From positions 38,706 through 102,705 of the forward strand of contig JAISHE010000012.1 in NCBI GenBank assembly GCA_031262745.1: a DNA stretch of 64,000 nucleotides, written 5' to 3'. The notes beneath the pieces were generated by a model that ran no database searches, was not told the DNA's origin, and saw only the letters and a list, made by a program, of their open reading frames with translations. Positions 26,601 to 35,700 of the stretch are shown here, in pieces. Each line of letters begins with the position of its first letter. Position 1 is the first letter of the stretch. The DNA comes from Culturomica sp. (lineage in GTDB: Bacteria; Bacteroidota; Bacteroidia; Bacteroidales; Marinifilaceae). The translations under genes and the position numbers were made by a program.

Positions 26601-27075
26601 GTATTCAAATTGGAATCAACCCTACACGTGGACGGCTACGATAGGAGACAAGTGTTACGGTTTGCCCGTACATTCGGCGGTGTATAAACGCAAAGGCGAC
26701 GGTAGGAACAAAGTCGAATGGCAGGCAGAATTACCGGAAGATAATTATTATGAAATATCTATATGGAATGTGAAATTCGATATGGGATTTAATATTGGTC
26801 GCAGAAACCGTCAAGGGGATGCGAATAACCACACTTATACTATAACTAATAACGACAATGATGTGGAAACTGTGGCGATTGATATTAATCAGGAGGAAAA
26901 CGGTTGGGTATCACTCGGAAGTTTTTACCTTGAAAAAGGTGATGTTATCATTTCGCTTGGTGATAATGTAAGCGGTGGATATGTGGTGGCGGATGCTGTG
27001 AAAATCACTCCTCCGCGCAAAATGCAACAACACGACAATCGCCCTCAAAGACCGGAAAGAAGTAGGAACAATTAA
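23656..27075 (+). CDS. ABC-2 permease fused to degenerate M1-peptidase-like and golvesin-like domains
   Basis: The 1139-residue protein starts with about six membrane helices of an ABC-2 permease (residues about 20-280), then a large extracytoplasmic region resembling the M1 aminopeptidase architecture (an N-terminal beta domain, YADIDDDVYLKKP, LYFV-like core, FLEGWY). I see no HExxH zinc motif, so the peptidase part looks inactive. The C-terminal about 120 residues (YEISIWNV...NGWVSLGSFYLEKGD...VVADAVKI) resemble a golvesin/xanthan-lyase-type beta domain. Permease-M1 fusions are known in Bacteroidota; the added golvesin-like domain and lost motif are what stand out here. The gene is coupled to the ATPase by a 4-base overlap. 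Confidence 0.78.
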   Translation: MNLHNINTIANYESKLLRRGWLFRIFALLAIVVFIIFDLAQYSRVFWQYSDVWNYIGLSSIISYSSNYSYNIFQAVILIFLAGGFIKRDKKLDTAEVIYVRPMSNSDYVFGKIWGVVRVFLVLNFVILFIGMFVNVVVVASPFNPLYYLFYLFTISLPTLLMVLGLSFALMSVLRNQAITFILMLGFTGILLFYVKADVYCLFDLYGNELPAIFSDVTGHVNLDLYLRQRALYVFFGLGFIFLTIALMNRLPLRPWKTKVLVAVACMLFFIGTFESWLYVKHFEDIIEVRNYYREVYNQYADVPKAKVETNELVVERDGGALNVESRLTLLNDSLRDIDRIILYLNPTLDVKSITVDGEAVNFKREGQVVIAKREIAKNTSAVLTIRYRGVPDENVCYADIDDDVYLKKPEFSDFFYGKRYIYVGDVLTLLTPEALWYPVTETPVNPSKPYVLRKNFTHYNLKYVNTGGKTVISQGDKKVFGDTVNFTNSQPLTGISLAVGDYETRSVTVDSVDYEINFFKGHDFFSKHFNLLQDTLPALIREVRNSTEISKNRDYLFSKFVMVETPIHFTTYVRNWKGYTEFVQPELVFMPERGVGTSSDFTAMTKRTKDWRRRDASLDDSEVQVQVFKDYIKLTFLDEAGTQVLASASADVNQRNVGAMFFDHTGFLYSEKYPVADIVINAMQNVSATDEQTMAWLFGGSAISDKLRANMYLSDHSFSAALSDKNIKAPVLYELVKMKSLYLKYYVLAQISNESFKKFLKETSKHYIFSEYPFSAFVKDFEKEYGINLSEFLEGWYNVDHTPIVEIEDVETYKVVKDDFTKYQLRFKVINRSPQDAVISVKVQSAGGGFGNSMSITVTSSGGIVVGNGGGTSAEPDYYIIPANSANEIKIINDDRPNSLSVNTNISGNIPMEYSYNFSRVDRETSDTAVGMFPVSMRFLNKNQGEIIVDNEDAGFKTISGNKKRALKEFFHEEDEDKYKTYSNWNQPYTWTATIGDKCYGLPVHSAVYKRKGDGRNKVEWQAELPEDNYYEISIWNVKFDMGFNIGRRNRQGDANNHTYTITNNDNDVETVAIDINQEENGWVSLGSFYLEKGDVIISLGDNVSGGYVVADAVKITPPRKMQQHDNRPQRPERSRNN

Positions 27076-27087
27076 ACAAAGTGATAT

Positions 27088-28557
27088 ATGTTTAGAAATT
27101 TAATAATCGTAGCGGCATTGATTTTTGGAGTGAACGGAGCATCGGCACAGGAGGTGCTGACGCTTGAAAAGGCTTTGGAAATAGCTTTTCAAAACAGTCC
27201 TTCGCTCATACAGAGTAAATTGAGTTTGCAACAAAGCGAGTTGAATTTGGCAGCTCAAAAATCATCGCTTAAATCGCAATTTTCATTGAATGTTGATCCG
27301 TTCAATTATTCTCGCAGCAATACGTATGACGATATAAACAGTAGCTGGTATGATAGGGAAGTTATGTCGTCATCGGCTTCTCTCGGAATAGTGCAACCTA
27401 TAAAATTCACCGACGGAACGATTTCTTTGATGAATAATGTGCAATGGCAGAAAGCGAAGAACCATTCTTATGGCGGTAGCAATACTTCTTTTACTCATGA
27501 CCTTTTGTTGCGTTTGGAGCAACCTCTTTTCACCTATAATCGCACTAAGATGACACTGCGTGAATTGGAATTTGCTTTGGAAACGGCTCGATTGAATTAC
27601 TCTCTTCAACAATTGAATATCGAAAGGAATGTAACTACTAATTTTTATGACGTTTATAAAAGTCAACGGGAATTGAGTATTGCCCGTGAGGAATATGCCA
27701 ATCAAAAGCAAAATTACGAAATCATAAAATCTAAAGTGGAAGCCGGTTTGGTGGCTGCCGAAGAATTGTATCAGGCGGAAGTGAACTTGGCAACAAGTGA
27801 ATCGTCTCTATATTCTCAGGAAATAAACTACGAAAATAATAAGGACAATTTCAAAATATTGTTGGGTATCTCGATAGATGAAGATATTGCAGTGTTGCCC
27901 AATATTCAGGTTACTCAGGTGAACGTGAGTGTTGACCAAGCTGTTAAATACGGATTAGAGCAGCGTATGGAAATCCGTCAACAACAAATAGTGATCGAGA
28001 GAGATCTTTTCAGCATAATCAGAGCCAATTCGGAAAACGAATTTAAAGGTAGTATCTCGGCTCAGGTGGGTTTAAACTTTCTCGGAGAGAAGGTGAAAAA
28101 CATGTATGACAAACCTACCGACAGTGAACAAATCGGAATTAGTTTCACAATACCGCTCTATGATTGGGGAGCAAAAAAAGCACGGGTCGAATCGAGTGAA
28201 TTGGCAAAAGAGTCGGACGAAGTGAATTTGGAAGAGCAGAAGAAAGAAATAGTTGTCGGCATAAGACAAATCTGTAGAAACATACCGGTGCTTATAAATC
28301 AGGTTAACATTCAGAAAAAAAGCGTCGAAAATGCCGAAAGAACTTATGAAATTAACCTTGAAAAATATCGTAACGGCAATCTCACAGGTATGCAATTGCA
28401 ACAATATCAAACGCAGTTGACAGATGCCAAACAGTCCTACACGAATGCGATTATTAACTACAAAATAGAACTTCTTAATCTCAAAATACAAACTTTGTGG
28501 AATTTTGAAACCGATACCACTTACCTTCCTGTGGATTTATTGAAAACTAATAAATGA
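27088..28557 (+). CDS. TolC-family outer-membrane efflux protein
   Basis: The 489-residue protein has a signal peptide (IVAALIFGVNGASAQE) and the two long helical-repeat halves of TolC: LTLEKALEIAFQNSPSL near the N-terminus and EINLEKYRNGNLTGMQLQQ near the end. It would form the outer-membrane exit duct for the adaptor and RND pumps downstream. It follows the permease gene by 12 bases and overlaps the adaptor gene by 4 bases. Confidence 0.9.
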   Translation: MFRNLIIVAALIFGVNGASAQEVLTLEKALEIAFQNSPSLIQSKLSLQQSELNLAAQKSSLKSQFSLNVDPFNYSRSNTYDDINSSWYDREVMSSSASLGIVQPIKFTDGTISLMNNVQWQKAKNHSYGGSNTSFTHDLLLRLEQPLFTYNRTKMTLRELEFALETARLNYSLQQLNIERNVTTNFYDVYKSQRELSIAREEYANQKQNYEIIKSKVEAGLVAAEELYQAEVNLATSESSLYSQEINYENNKDNFKILLGISIDEDIAVLPNIQVTQVNVSVDQAVKYGLEQRMEIRQQQIVIERDLFSIIRANSENEFKGSISAQVGLNFLGEKVKNMYDKPTDSEQIGISFTIPLYDWGAKKARVESSELAKESDEVNLEEQKKEIVVGIRQICRNIPVLINQVNIQKKSVENAERTYEINLEKYRNGNLTGMQLQQYQTQLTDAKQSYTNAIINYKIELLNLKIQTLWNFETDTTYLPVDLLKTNK

Positions 28558-28580
28558 TAATAATACAAAACCGATATACC

Positions 28581-29639
28581 ATGAAAACCTGTTTGAAAAC
28601 AATGAGCCTACTCGCTGCCGGTGTGTTACTTTATGCTTGCGGCGGAAACCAGACAAACAATGTATCCGACACCACAACTCCCGTGTGGATTGAGGATGTG
28701 GCGATGCGCACTATTGAAGAATATGTTACTGTTACCGGCACGGCAAAGGCTGCCAAATCTGTGGAACTGAAATCGGAAACCGCCGGTGCCTACATTTTGC
28801 AGGTTAATCCTCGAACAGGTAAACCTTATCAGTTAGGAGATGTTGTGGATAAAGATGAGGTGATAATAAAATTAGAAAACAGAGAATACGAAAACGGTAT
28901 CCAATTGGAAAGTAAAAAACTGCAAGTGGACATTACCGAAAAAGAGTGGGAAGGTCAGAAAAATGTGATGCAAAAAGGCGGAGCTACTCAAAAGGAAGTG
29001 AATTCAGCCGAAACATCCTACATAAATGCCAAACTGGATTTGGAAAATGCTTATATAAGTCTTGCAAAGATGAGTATCAAAGCTCCGTTTAAGGGAGTCA
29101 TTGTGAGCTTGCCTTATTTCACCCCCCGTATTGAAACGGCTACCGGTACTGTGATGGCAACTATTATGGATTACAGTAAAATGTATGTGGAAACACAATT
29201 TCCCGAAAATTCCATCACAAAATTGCAAATAGGTCAGGATGTTTATATAACGAACTACAATATTAAAACCGATACTTTAAAAGGTAAACTCACTCAAATA
29301 TCTCCGGCGATAAGCGAAGATACCCGCACTTTCTCAGGTTTTATTGAAATTGAAAATCCGCAATTGAAGTTGCGTCCGGGTATGTTTGCCAAAGCCGATG
29401 TGATTACCGTGAAAAAAGAGAATGTGCTTTCCATTCCGAAGGATATAATTCTTTCAAGGCGTGGAAATCGCACCGTGTTCACCGTTGATCGGTCTACGGC
29501 TATGGAGAAGAATATTAAAACCGGAATAAGTGATTCCAAATACATTGAAGTAACCTCCGGACTTGCATTGGATGATAAAGTGGTTGTAAAAGGTTACGAA
29601 TGGTTGCGCAATGAAAGCAAAGTGAAAGTCATGCGTTAA
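28581..29639 (+). CDS. RND efflux periplasmic adaptor (lipoprotein)
   Basis: This membrane-fusion protein should bridge the RND pumps and TolC. It has a lipoprotein signal (LLAAGVLLYACGGN), a barrel-sandwich half (VTVTGTAKAAKSVELKSETAG), a short hairpin (KEVNSAETSYINAKLDLENAY) and a beta-barrel domain (LRPGMFAKADVI). The ORF track begins at the ATG at 28554, which overlaps the tolC stop; the ATG at 28581 gives the better lipoprotein signal (352 residues). Either start is possible. Confidence 0.9.
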   Translation: MKTCLKTMSLLAAGVLLYACGGNQTNNVSDTTTPVWIEDVAMRTIEEYVTVTGTAKAAKSVELKSETAGAYILQVNPRTGKPYQLGDVVDKDEVIIKLENREYENGIQLESKKLQVDITEKEWEGQKNVMQKGGATQKEVNSAETSYINAKLDLENAYISLAKMSIKAPFKGVIVSLPYFTPRIETATGTVMATIMDYSKMYVETQFPENSITKLQIGQDVYITNYNIKTDTLKGKLTQISPAISEDTRTFSGFIEIENPQLKLRPGMFAKADVITVKKENVLSIPKDIILSRRGNRTVFTVDRSTAMEKNIKTGISDSKYIEVTSGLALDDKVVVKGYEWLRNESKVKVMR

Positions 29640-29652
29640 GATTTAAAGGAAG

Positions 29653-32600
29653 ATGAATCAGATAGTAAAATTTGCAGTAAAATATCCGGTAACGGTTTTG
29701 ATGCTCACATTGGCAATCTGCCTTTTGGGTATGATTTCCTATAATAAGTTGGGTACCGACTTATTTCCGGATATGAAAAATCCCGCTCTCTACATTGATT
29801 TGCAGGCGGGTGAGCGACCGCCCGAAGAGATGGAGCGGCAGTTTGTGAAAAACATCGAAGCCATTGCAGCCCGTCAGGACGGAGTGCAAAACGTTTATTC
29901 GGAAAGTAGTGTAGGTTATGCACAAATTACCGTCGAATATGATTGGGAACAGGATATGGATGCGGCTTATCTTGATTTGCAACGTTCTTTGGCTACGATA
30001 ACCGCTAACAGTGAAATCACTTCTCTAAATGTTATGCGTTATGATGCCAATGCATCGCCGGTGATGACTATCGCTTTGCGCCATAAGGAAATTCAGGACA
30101 TGAATGAGTTGCGGAAGATTGCAGAAAATTATATGCGCAACGAACTTGTGAGGCTTGACGGAGTTGCCGACATTCAATTGAACGGTCAGGAAACCGCAAT
30201 TGTTAAGGTTAAAACCGACCCTTATCTTTTGGAGGCTTATAATCTCACTGTTGATGCAATTTCCAATAGAATCGAGGAACTTTTGCAAAATGTTTCCGGC
30301 GGAACAATAGTTAACGAAGATATTCAATACACTATAAAAGGTGTGAACATTGTAAAGAATCTGGAAGACATTAGTGATGTCATAGTTACTTTCAAAGATA
30401 ATTCATCTGCTGCAAATACAACGACTAATAACGGCACAACGGCAACTACGACTTCTTCAACGAAAGCACCGGTGTATCTTAAAGATGTGGCGATTGTGGA
30501 GCTTGCCAACCAAGATCCCGAAAACATTGTACGTTTCAACGGTACCAGAAGCATAGGTTTGAGTATCTACAAGGAAAATAAGTACAACACCGTGAAAGTG
30601 GTTGAAACGATTAACGAGAAACTCAACGAATTGCGTCGCAGCATGCCTGCTTATGAGTTTGATGTTGTGAGTGATCAGGGTACTTTCATCAAATCAGCCG
30701 TCGATGAGGTTAAAGATTCCGCACTTATGGGCATAGTGCTTGCGGTGATAATTATATATGTGTTTTTAAGGCGGATAAACACCACTTTGATTGTGTCATT
30801 GTCTATACCGGTATCAATTATTGCAACTTTCAATTTGATGTATTTCAGCGGTTTAACGCTAAATATAATGACACTTGGAGGTTTGGCACTTGGCGCAGGA
30901 ATGTTGGTTGACAATGCAATTGTGGTAACGGAAAATATTTTCCGAAATCTTCAAAACGGTATGTCGCCCAAAGAGGCGGCAATTAAAGGCACTTCGGAAG
31001 TGGGTGGTGCAATCACATCTTCAACGTTAACAACTATTGTTGTATTTCTCCCTATAATCTACGTTCACGGTGCGGCGGGCGAACTGTTCAAGGAACAGGC
31101 TTGGGTGGTTACTTTTTCACTTATTTCCTCGCTTTTTGTGGCTATATTGTTGCTCCCGATGTTGGCTTCCAAGTTTTTTAAGAAAACCGACAAGGCTGTT
31201 AATGCTATACAGTTTAAAGGTTATGCACGTTTTGTGGGACGTCTTTTAAAACGTCGTTGGACGGTCATCGGAAGTGCGATTGTATTGACGGTAGCGGCTT
31301 ATTTTTTATTGCCTTTGATAGGAATGGAATTTATGCCGCGTGCAGAGTCGAAAGAGTTTAATGTAATGCTTTCGCTTAAACCCGGAAGCAGGTTACAAAC
31401 TACGGATTATGCCGCAGCTTCGGTTGAAGCGGTTTTGCAAGATATTGCCGGAGATGATTTGGAATGGGTTTACATTCTTTCAGGTCCGTCTAACACCGAA
31501 AACGAAGTGGGTAAAAAAGCCGAAGATGAAAGCAGGTCGCAATTGAAAGTGAAATTGCGTAAAGAAAGCAAAACCGATGCCGGTGAATTAATCTCCAAGC
31601 TTATTTATAACACCAATTTGCCCGATGATGTGGAGATTACATACGAAAAAGAACAATCGGCATTGCAAAGTGTTCTCGGTACGGAGACAGCACCGGTTGT
31701 TGTGGAAATTAAGGGTGAAGAACTTGATGTGCTCGAAAGACTTTCGCAAGAGGTGAAGGAGAAAATGACGGGTATAGACGGTATCTACGAAATAAAAACT
31801 ACTATGGAGAAAGGTGCACCGGAAGTTGATTTATCAATAGACCGTTTAAGAAGCGGTATTTACGGTATTGATATTTCCGGCGTTGCACAACAGGTGTGTG
31901 CAAAATTGGAGGGTAAATCTGCCGGTTCATTTGACAGAGGAGGTGAGCAAGTAGGTATAGAAATACGAGTGCCTGAAATTACATTCAATGAACTTTCCGA
32001 TGTGGAAATCGTGCAGGGCGAAAAGAAGTACCGACTTGGAGAAATTGCCGAACTTTCAATAGTCAGTGCTCCGAAAGAAATTATTCGCAACAATCAAAGT
32101 CGCATTGTTCAGGTTACGGCTTTATTAGATAGTAAATTGACGCTTAGTAAAATCACTCCTAAAATAGAAACTGTTTTAAGTTCTGTCGATTTTCCTTCCG
32201 GATATTTTGCAAAAATCACCGGTGAAGAAGAAAAGCGTGCAGAGTCATTCGGCGGATTAAGTTTCGCACTTCTTCTTTCGATAATCTTGGTTTACATGGT
32301 TATGGCGGCGCAGTTTGAATCGCTTCGTCATCCGTTCACCATTTTATTAACCATTCCGCTTGCATTTGTGGGTACGATTTTCACGTTCCTGCTCACCGGT
32401 TCCACGCTTAATATGATGGCTTTCATCGGAATTATAATGCTTGCCGGTATAGCAGTCAACAGTTCGATAATACTTGTGGATAGGATAAATCAGTTGAAAG
32501 CGGAAGGCTTGCCGCTTGCGGATGCAATTCAAACGGCTTCTTCTCAAAGGATACGCCCGATTTTAATGACGGCATTAAGTACGATACTTGCTTTGCTGCC

Positions 32601-32742
32601 GATGTGTTTTGGTTTTGGCGAAGGAGCATCCTTGCGTTCTCCTATGGCACTTGCTGTTATAGGCGGTTTAATAACTGCTACTCTTCTAACTTTGATAGTT
32701 ATTCCCTGTGTTTATTTTGTGATAGATAAAAAATCCAAATAA
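29653..32742 (+). CDS. RND efflux permease (first of pair)
   Basis: The 1029-residue protein has the RND layout: 12 membrane helices and two large periplasmic loops, with LFPDMKNPALYIDLQA and GLALGAGMLVDNAIVV. The TM4 motif has Asp-Asn (residues 420-421) where AcrB has Asp-Asp, and TM10 has Asn (936, GIAVNSSIILVD) where AcrB has the proton-relay Lys. Such D-N/N members are common among non-AcrB RND branches. A poly-Thr/Ser/Asn linker (TTTNNGTTATTTSSTK) lies in the first periplasmic loop. It is 13 bases after the adaptor gene and 5 before the fused RND-ABC gene. Confidence 0.93.
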   Translation: MNQIVKFAVKYPVTVLMLTLAICLLGMISYNKLGTDLFPDMKNPALYIDLQAGERPPEEMERQFVKNIEAIAARQDGVQNVYSESSVGYAQITVEYDWEQDMDAAYLDLQRSLATITANSEITSLNVMRYDANASPVMTIALRHKEIQDMNELRKIAENYMRNELVRLDGVADIQLNGQETAIVKVKTDPYLLEAYNLTVDAISNRIEELLQNVSGGTIVNEDIQYTIKGVNIVKNLEDISDVIVTFKDNSSAANTTTNNGTTATTTSSTKAPVYLKDVAIVELANQDPENIVRFNGTRSIGLSIYKENKYNTVKVVETINEKLNELRRSMPAYEFDVVSDQGTFIKSAVDEVKDSALMGIVLAVIIIYVFLRRINTTLIVSLSIPVSIIATFNLMYFSGLTLNIMTLGGLALGAGMLVDNAIVVTENIFRNLQNGMSPKEAAIKGTSEVGGAITSSTLTTIVVFLPIIYVHGAAGELFKEQAWVVTFSLISSLFVAILLLPMLASKFFKKTDKAVNAIQFKGYARFVGRLLKRRWTVIGSAIVLTVAAYFLLPLIGMEFMPRAESKEFNVMLSLKPGSRLQTTDYAAASVEAVLQDIAGDDLEWVYILSGPSNTENEVGKKAEDESRSQLKVKLRKESKTDAGELISKLIYNTNLPDDVEITYEKEQSALQSVLGTETAPVVVEIKGEELDVLERLSQEVKEKMTGIDGIYEIKTTMEKGAPEVDLSIDRLRSGIYGIDISGVAQQVCAKLEGKSAGSFDRGGEQVGIEIRVPEITFNELSDVEIVQGEKKYRLGEIAELSIVSAPKEIIRNNQSRIVQVTALLDSKLTLSKITPKIETVLSSVDFPSGYFAKITGEEEKRAESFGGLSFALLLSIILVYMVMAAQFESLRHPFTILLTIPLAFVGTIFTFLLTGSTLNMMAFIGIIMLAGIAVNSSIILVDRINQLKAEGLPLADAIQTASSQRIRPILMTALSTILALLPMCFGFGEGASLRSPMALAVIGGLITATLLTLIVIPCVYFVIDKKSK

Positions 32743-32747
32743 CCTTT

Positions 32748-35700
32748 ATGGAGAAATTGATAAACCGTAGAGTACTAATTTCCATGATTTTCATCGGCTT
32801 GACGCTGATGGGATATTTTTCTTATAGATTTCTTTCTATGGAATTGTATCCCAATGCGGAGTTACCGATGTTGAATGTGCAAATCACCGCTACTCAGGAG
32901 TTGGATCCTTCATACATTGAAACCAAAGCGGCTGCGCCGATGGAAGGCGTTATAAGTACTATCGAAGGTGTAGAAAAGCTGGAAACCCGTATTTCCACTC
33001 GTATGGCTTCAATTACGGTTACTTTCACAAAAGATACGGATATAAAATATGCTTTTCTCAAGTTAGATGAAAAGATAAAAACAGCTTCGACAACGCTTCC
33101 GGAGAAGTTTCGTGTTACTGTTAATAAGACTTCTACGGGAATGGTGAGTTCGCAATTTATGACGGTCTTCGTGCTCAGTAATGAAGATGTTGATTATGTT
33201 CGTAACATCACCGACAAGGATATTGCACCTGCGCTTGAAAATGTTGACGGAGTTGCAGGAGTGATGGTCATCGGAGGACGGCAGAAAAGCATAGAAATAA
33301 TTGTTGATAAGGAAAAATGTGAAGCACTCGGAATAAACCGTTCACAAATCAGTTCGCTTATTGCTTCAAATATGGAGAATAAGACGTTTGTGGGGCAGGT
33401 TTTCGATAATAATCAACGTTATTTTGTGAATATTACGGCAGAATATCTGAAAACGGATGATATAGGTAACATAGTTGTCGGTGAGGGACCTTTGTTGCTT
33501 AAAGATATTGCAGACATAAATTTCGGTGTAAAAGAAGAAGAATCATATTCGCGTGTTGACGGCAAAGAAGTGGTTACCTGTGTCATAGCTCGTTCACCTC
33601 AAGAAAATATAATACGGCTTTCCGAGCGCGTGAGAGCAGAAATTGACAAGCTTAACACGGAATTGGCATCAAAAGATGTGAAAATAGATGTGGATACCGA
33701 CATGGCTGAAACCATGAGCAGCAATTTGAATAAGATTGTAGACCTTGCAATAAGCGGTGCATTGCTCGCAATTTTTATTCTCTACCTTTTTCTGAGAAAT
33801 TTCCGTATTGTTTGCATAATTGCTTTTGCAATTCCGATTTCCGTATTTTCTGCGTTTTATCTTTTTTATCTTTCCGGAATTAGTATTAATACGCTCACAC
33901 TCACCGGTATCGCCTTAGCTATAGGTATGCTTCTTGACAATTCTATTGTGGTTATGGAGAATATTTTCAGGCTGCGTTCTGCCGGTATGTCGTCAAAAGA
34001 CGCCTCCGTGAAAGGTACAAAAGAAGTGTGGAAATCAATATTTGCTTCAACTTTAACTACAATTACGGTTTTTCTACCGTTTCTTTTTTCCGATAATTTC
34101 CTGTTGAAATTGATAGGTGAGCATGTAGGTATTTCAATCATATCAACGCTTGGAGTTTCGTTAATTGTAGCTTTAATGTTGATACCGATGGCTGTTAATT
34201 ATTTTATGAGTCGACATGATAAGGAAACGGTGAATTTGAGTACACTTTCTCCTTACAGCAGACCGGTGCAGGCATATCTGGCAATACTTAAAACGGCTCT
34301 CCGCAAGCCTGCACAGGTGGTGCTCGGTTCACTTTTGCTTTTCCTTATTTTGCTTGCATTGACACTTACTCTTTCGCTTAATACATTGAGAGATGTTGAA
34401 GCCGATACTTTTCAGGTTTATACCACATCTCCCGCCGGTTACACTCTTGAACGTACCGATGAGATGATTCGTCGTTACGAAGAAGAGTTGATGAAGATGG
34501 AGGAAATTGAGCGAATAACTTCAAAAGTTTATGCTACCGAAGCAAATGTAACGGTGAAACTCAAAGAGGATTTTGAAAAAATCAATAGAAAAGATTTATC
34601 TTCCTTGAAAAATACCGTTATAGGTACGGCTCGCTATTTAAGGATATACGATGTTAGTCTTGAAGCAAGATCAACCAGTGAAAATTTTCAGGGAGGAGGT
34701 GATAACGGTTTACTCGGTGGTGGCGGTGAACTTCTTAGGATGATGGGATTGGGTTCGCAAACGGAAAAGGTTGTGATCAAAGGACAAGACTTTAAAAGTA
34801 TGGAGAACCTTGCGGAATATATTCAATACCAACTGAGAGAATTAAGTAATATACGTAATGCCAACGTGAGTTCATCACGAGGTACGCCCGAAGCCCGTAT
34901 CATGTTTGATCAGTATCTGATGGGAATTAATGATGTTACTCCCATGAATGTTCTAACAGAACTTAACAACTTTGCTCCGGAGAATGTTACTAACATGCAG
35001 TACAAAGCCGGAGATGAAGAATACGACATTATAATCAAAGACAAGCAGGTTGTGGAAATAGGTGATGAGGAGGATAAGGAGGCTGTACGTACTTTGGACG
35101 AACTGCGCAACCTTGAAGTTGCAAATACTAATCGTTCAATGGTTGGTTTGCAGAATTTCAGTGGCATCAACCTCACTCGCGGCAAAGGTAGTATCACTCG
35201 CATAAATCAGGAGAAAGAGATAGAAGTTCGTTACAGTTTCAATTCCGAGATAAACGAATCGAAACAGTTTTTGACCGATGCACGCCGAGAAGTGGATGAT
35301 TTGATACAGTCGCTTGATGTTCCGGCAGGACTTGCCGTAGAGGTTGTTCACGAGGAGGATACTTATGGCGATTTCAGTTTTCTTTTTCTTGCGGCTCTAA
35401 TTATCATCTACATGATTTTGGCTTCGGTATTCGAATCGATGAGTGCGCCGATAGTGCTTATGTTTGCAATACCGCTTGCGGGCATAGGTTCGTTGCTTGC
35501 GCTGATGTTCACGGGCACTTCTTTGATGAACACAAATGTTCTGATCGGTTTCCTCATTCTCATTGGGATTGTTGTGAACAACAGTATAATTTTAATTGAT
35601 TATACATCGATTTTGCGTCGTCGTGGCTACCGCAAAGTGAGAGCTCTTATAACGGCAGGAATGTCGCGCTTGCGACCGATTTTGATAACAGCCATAACAA

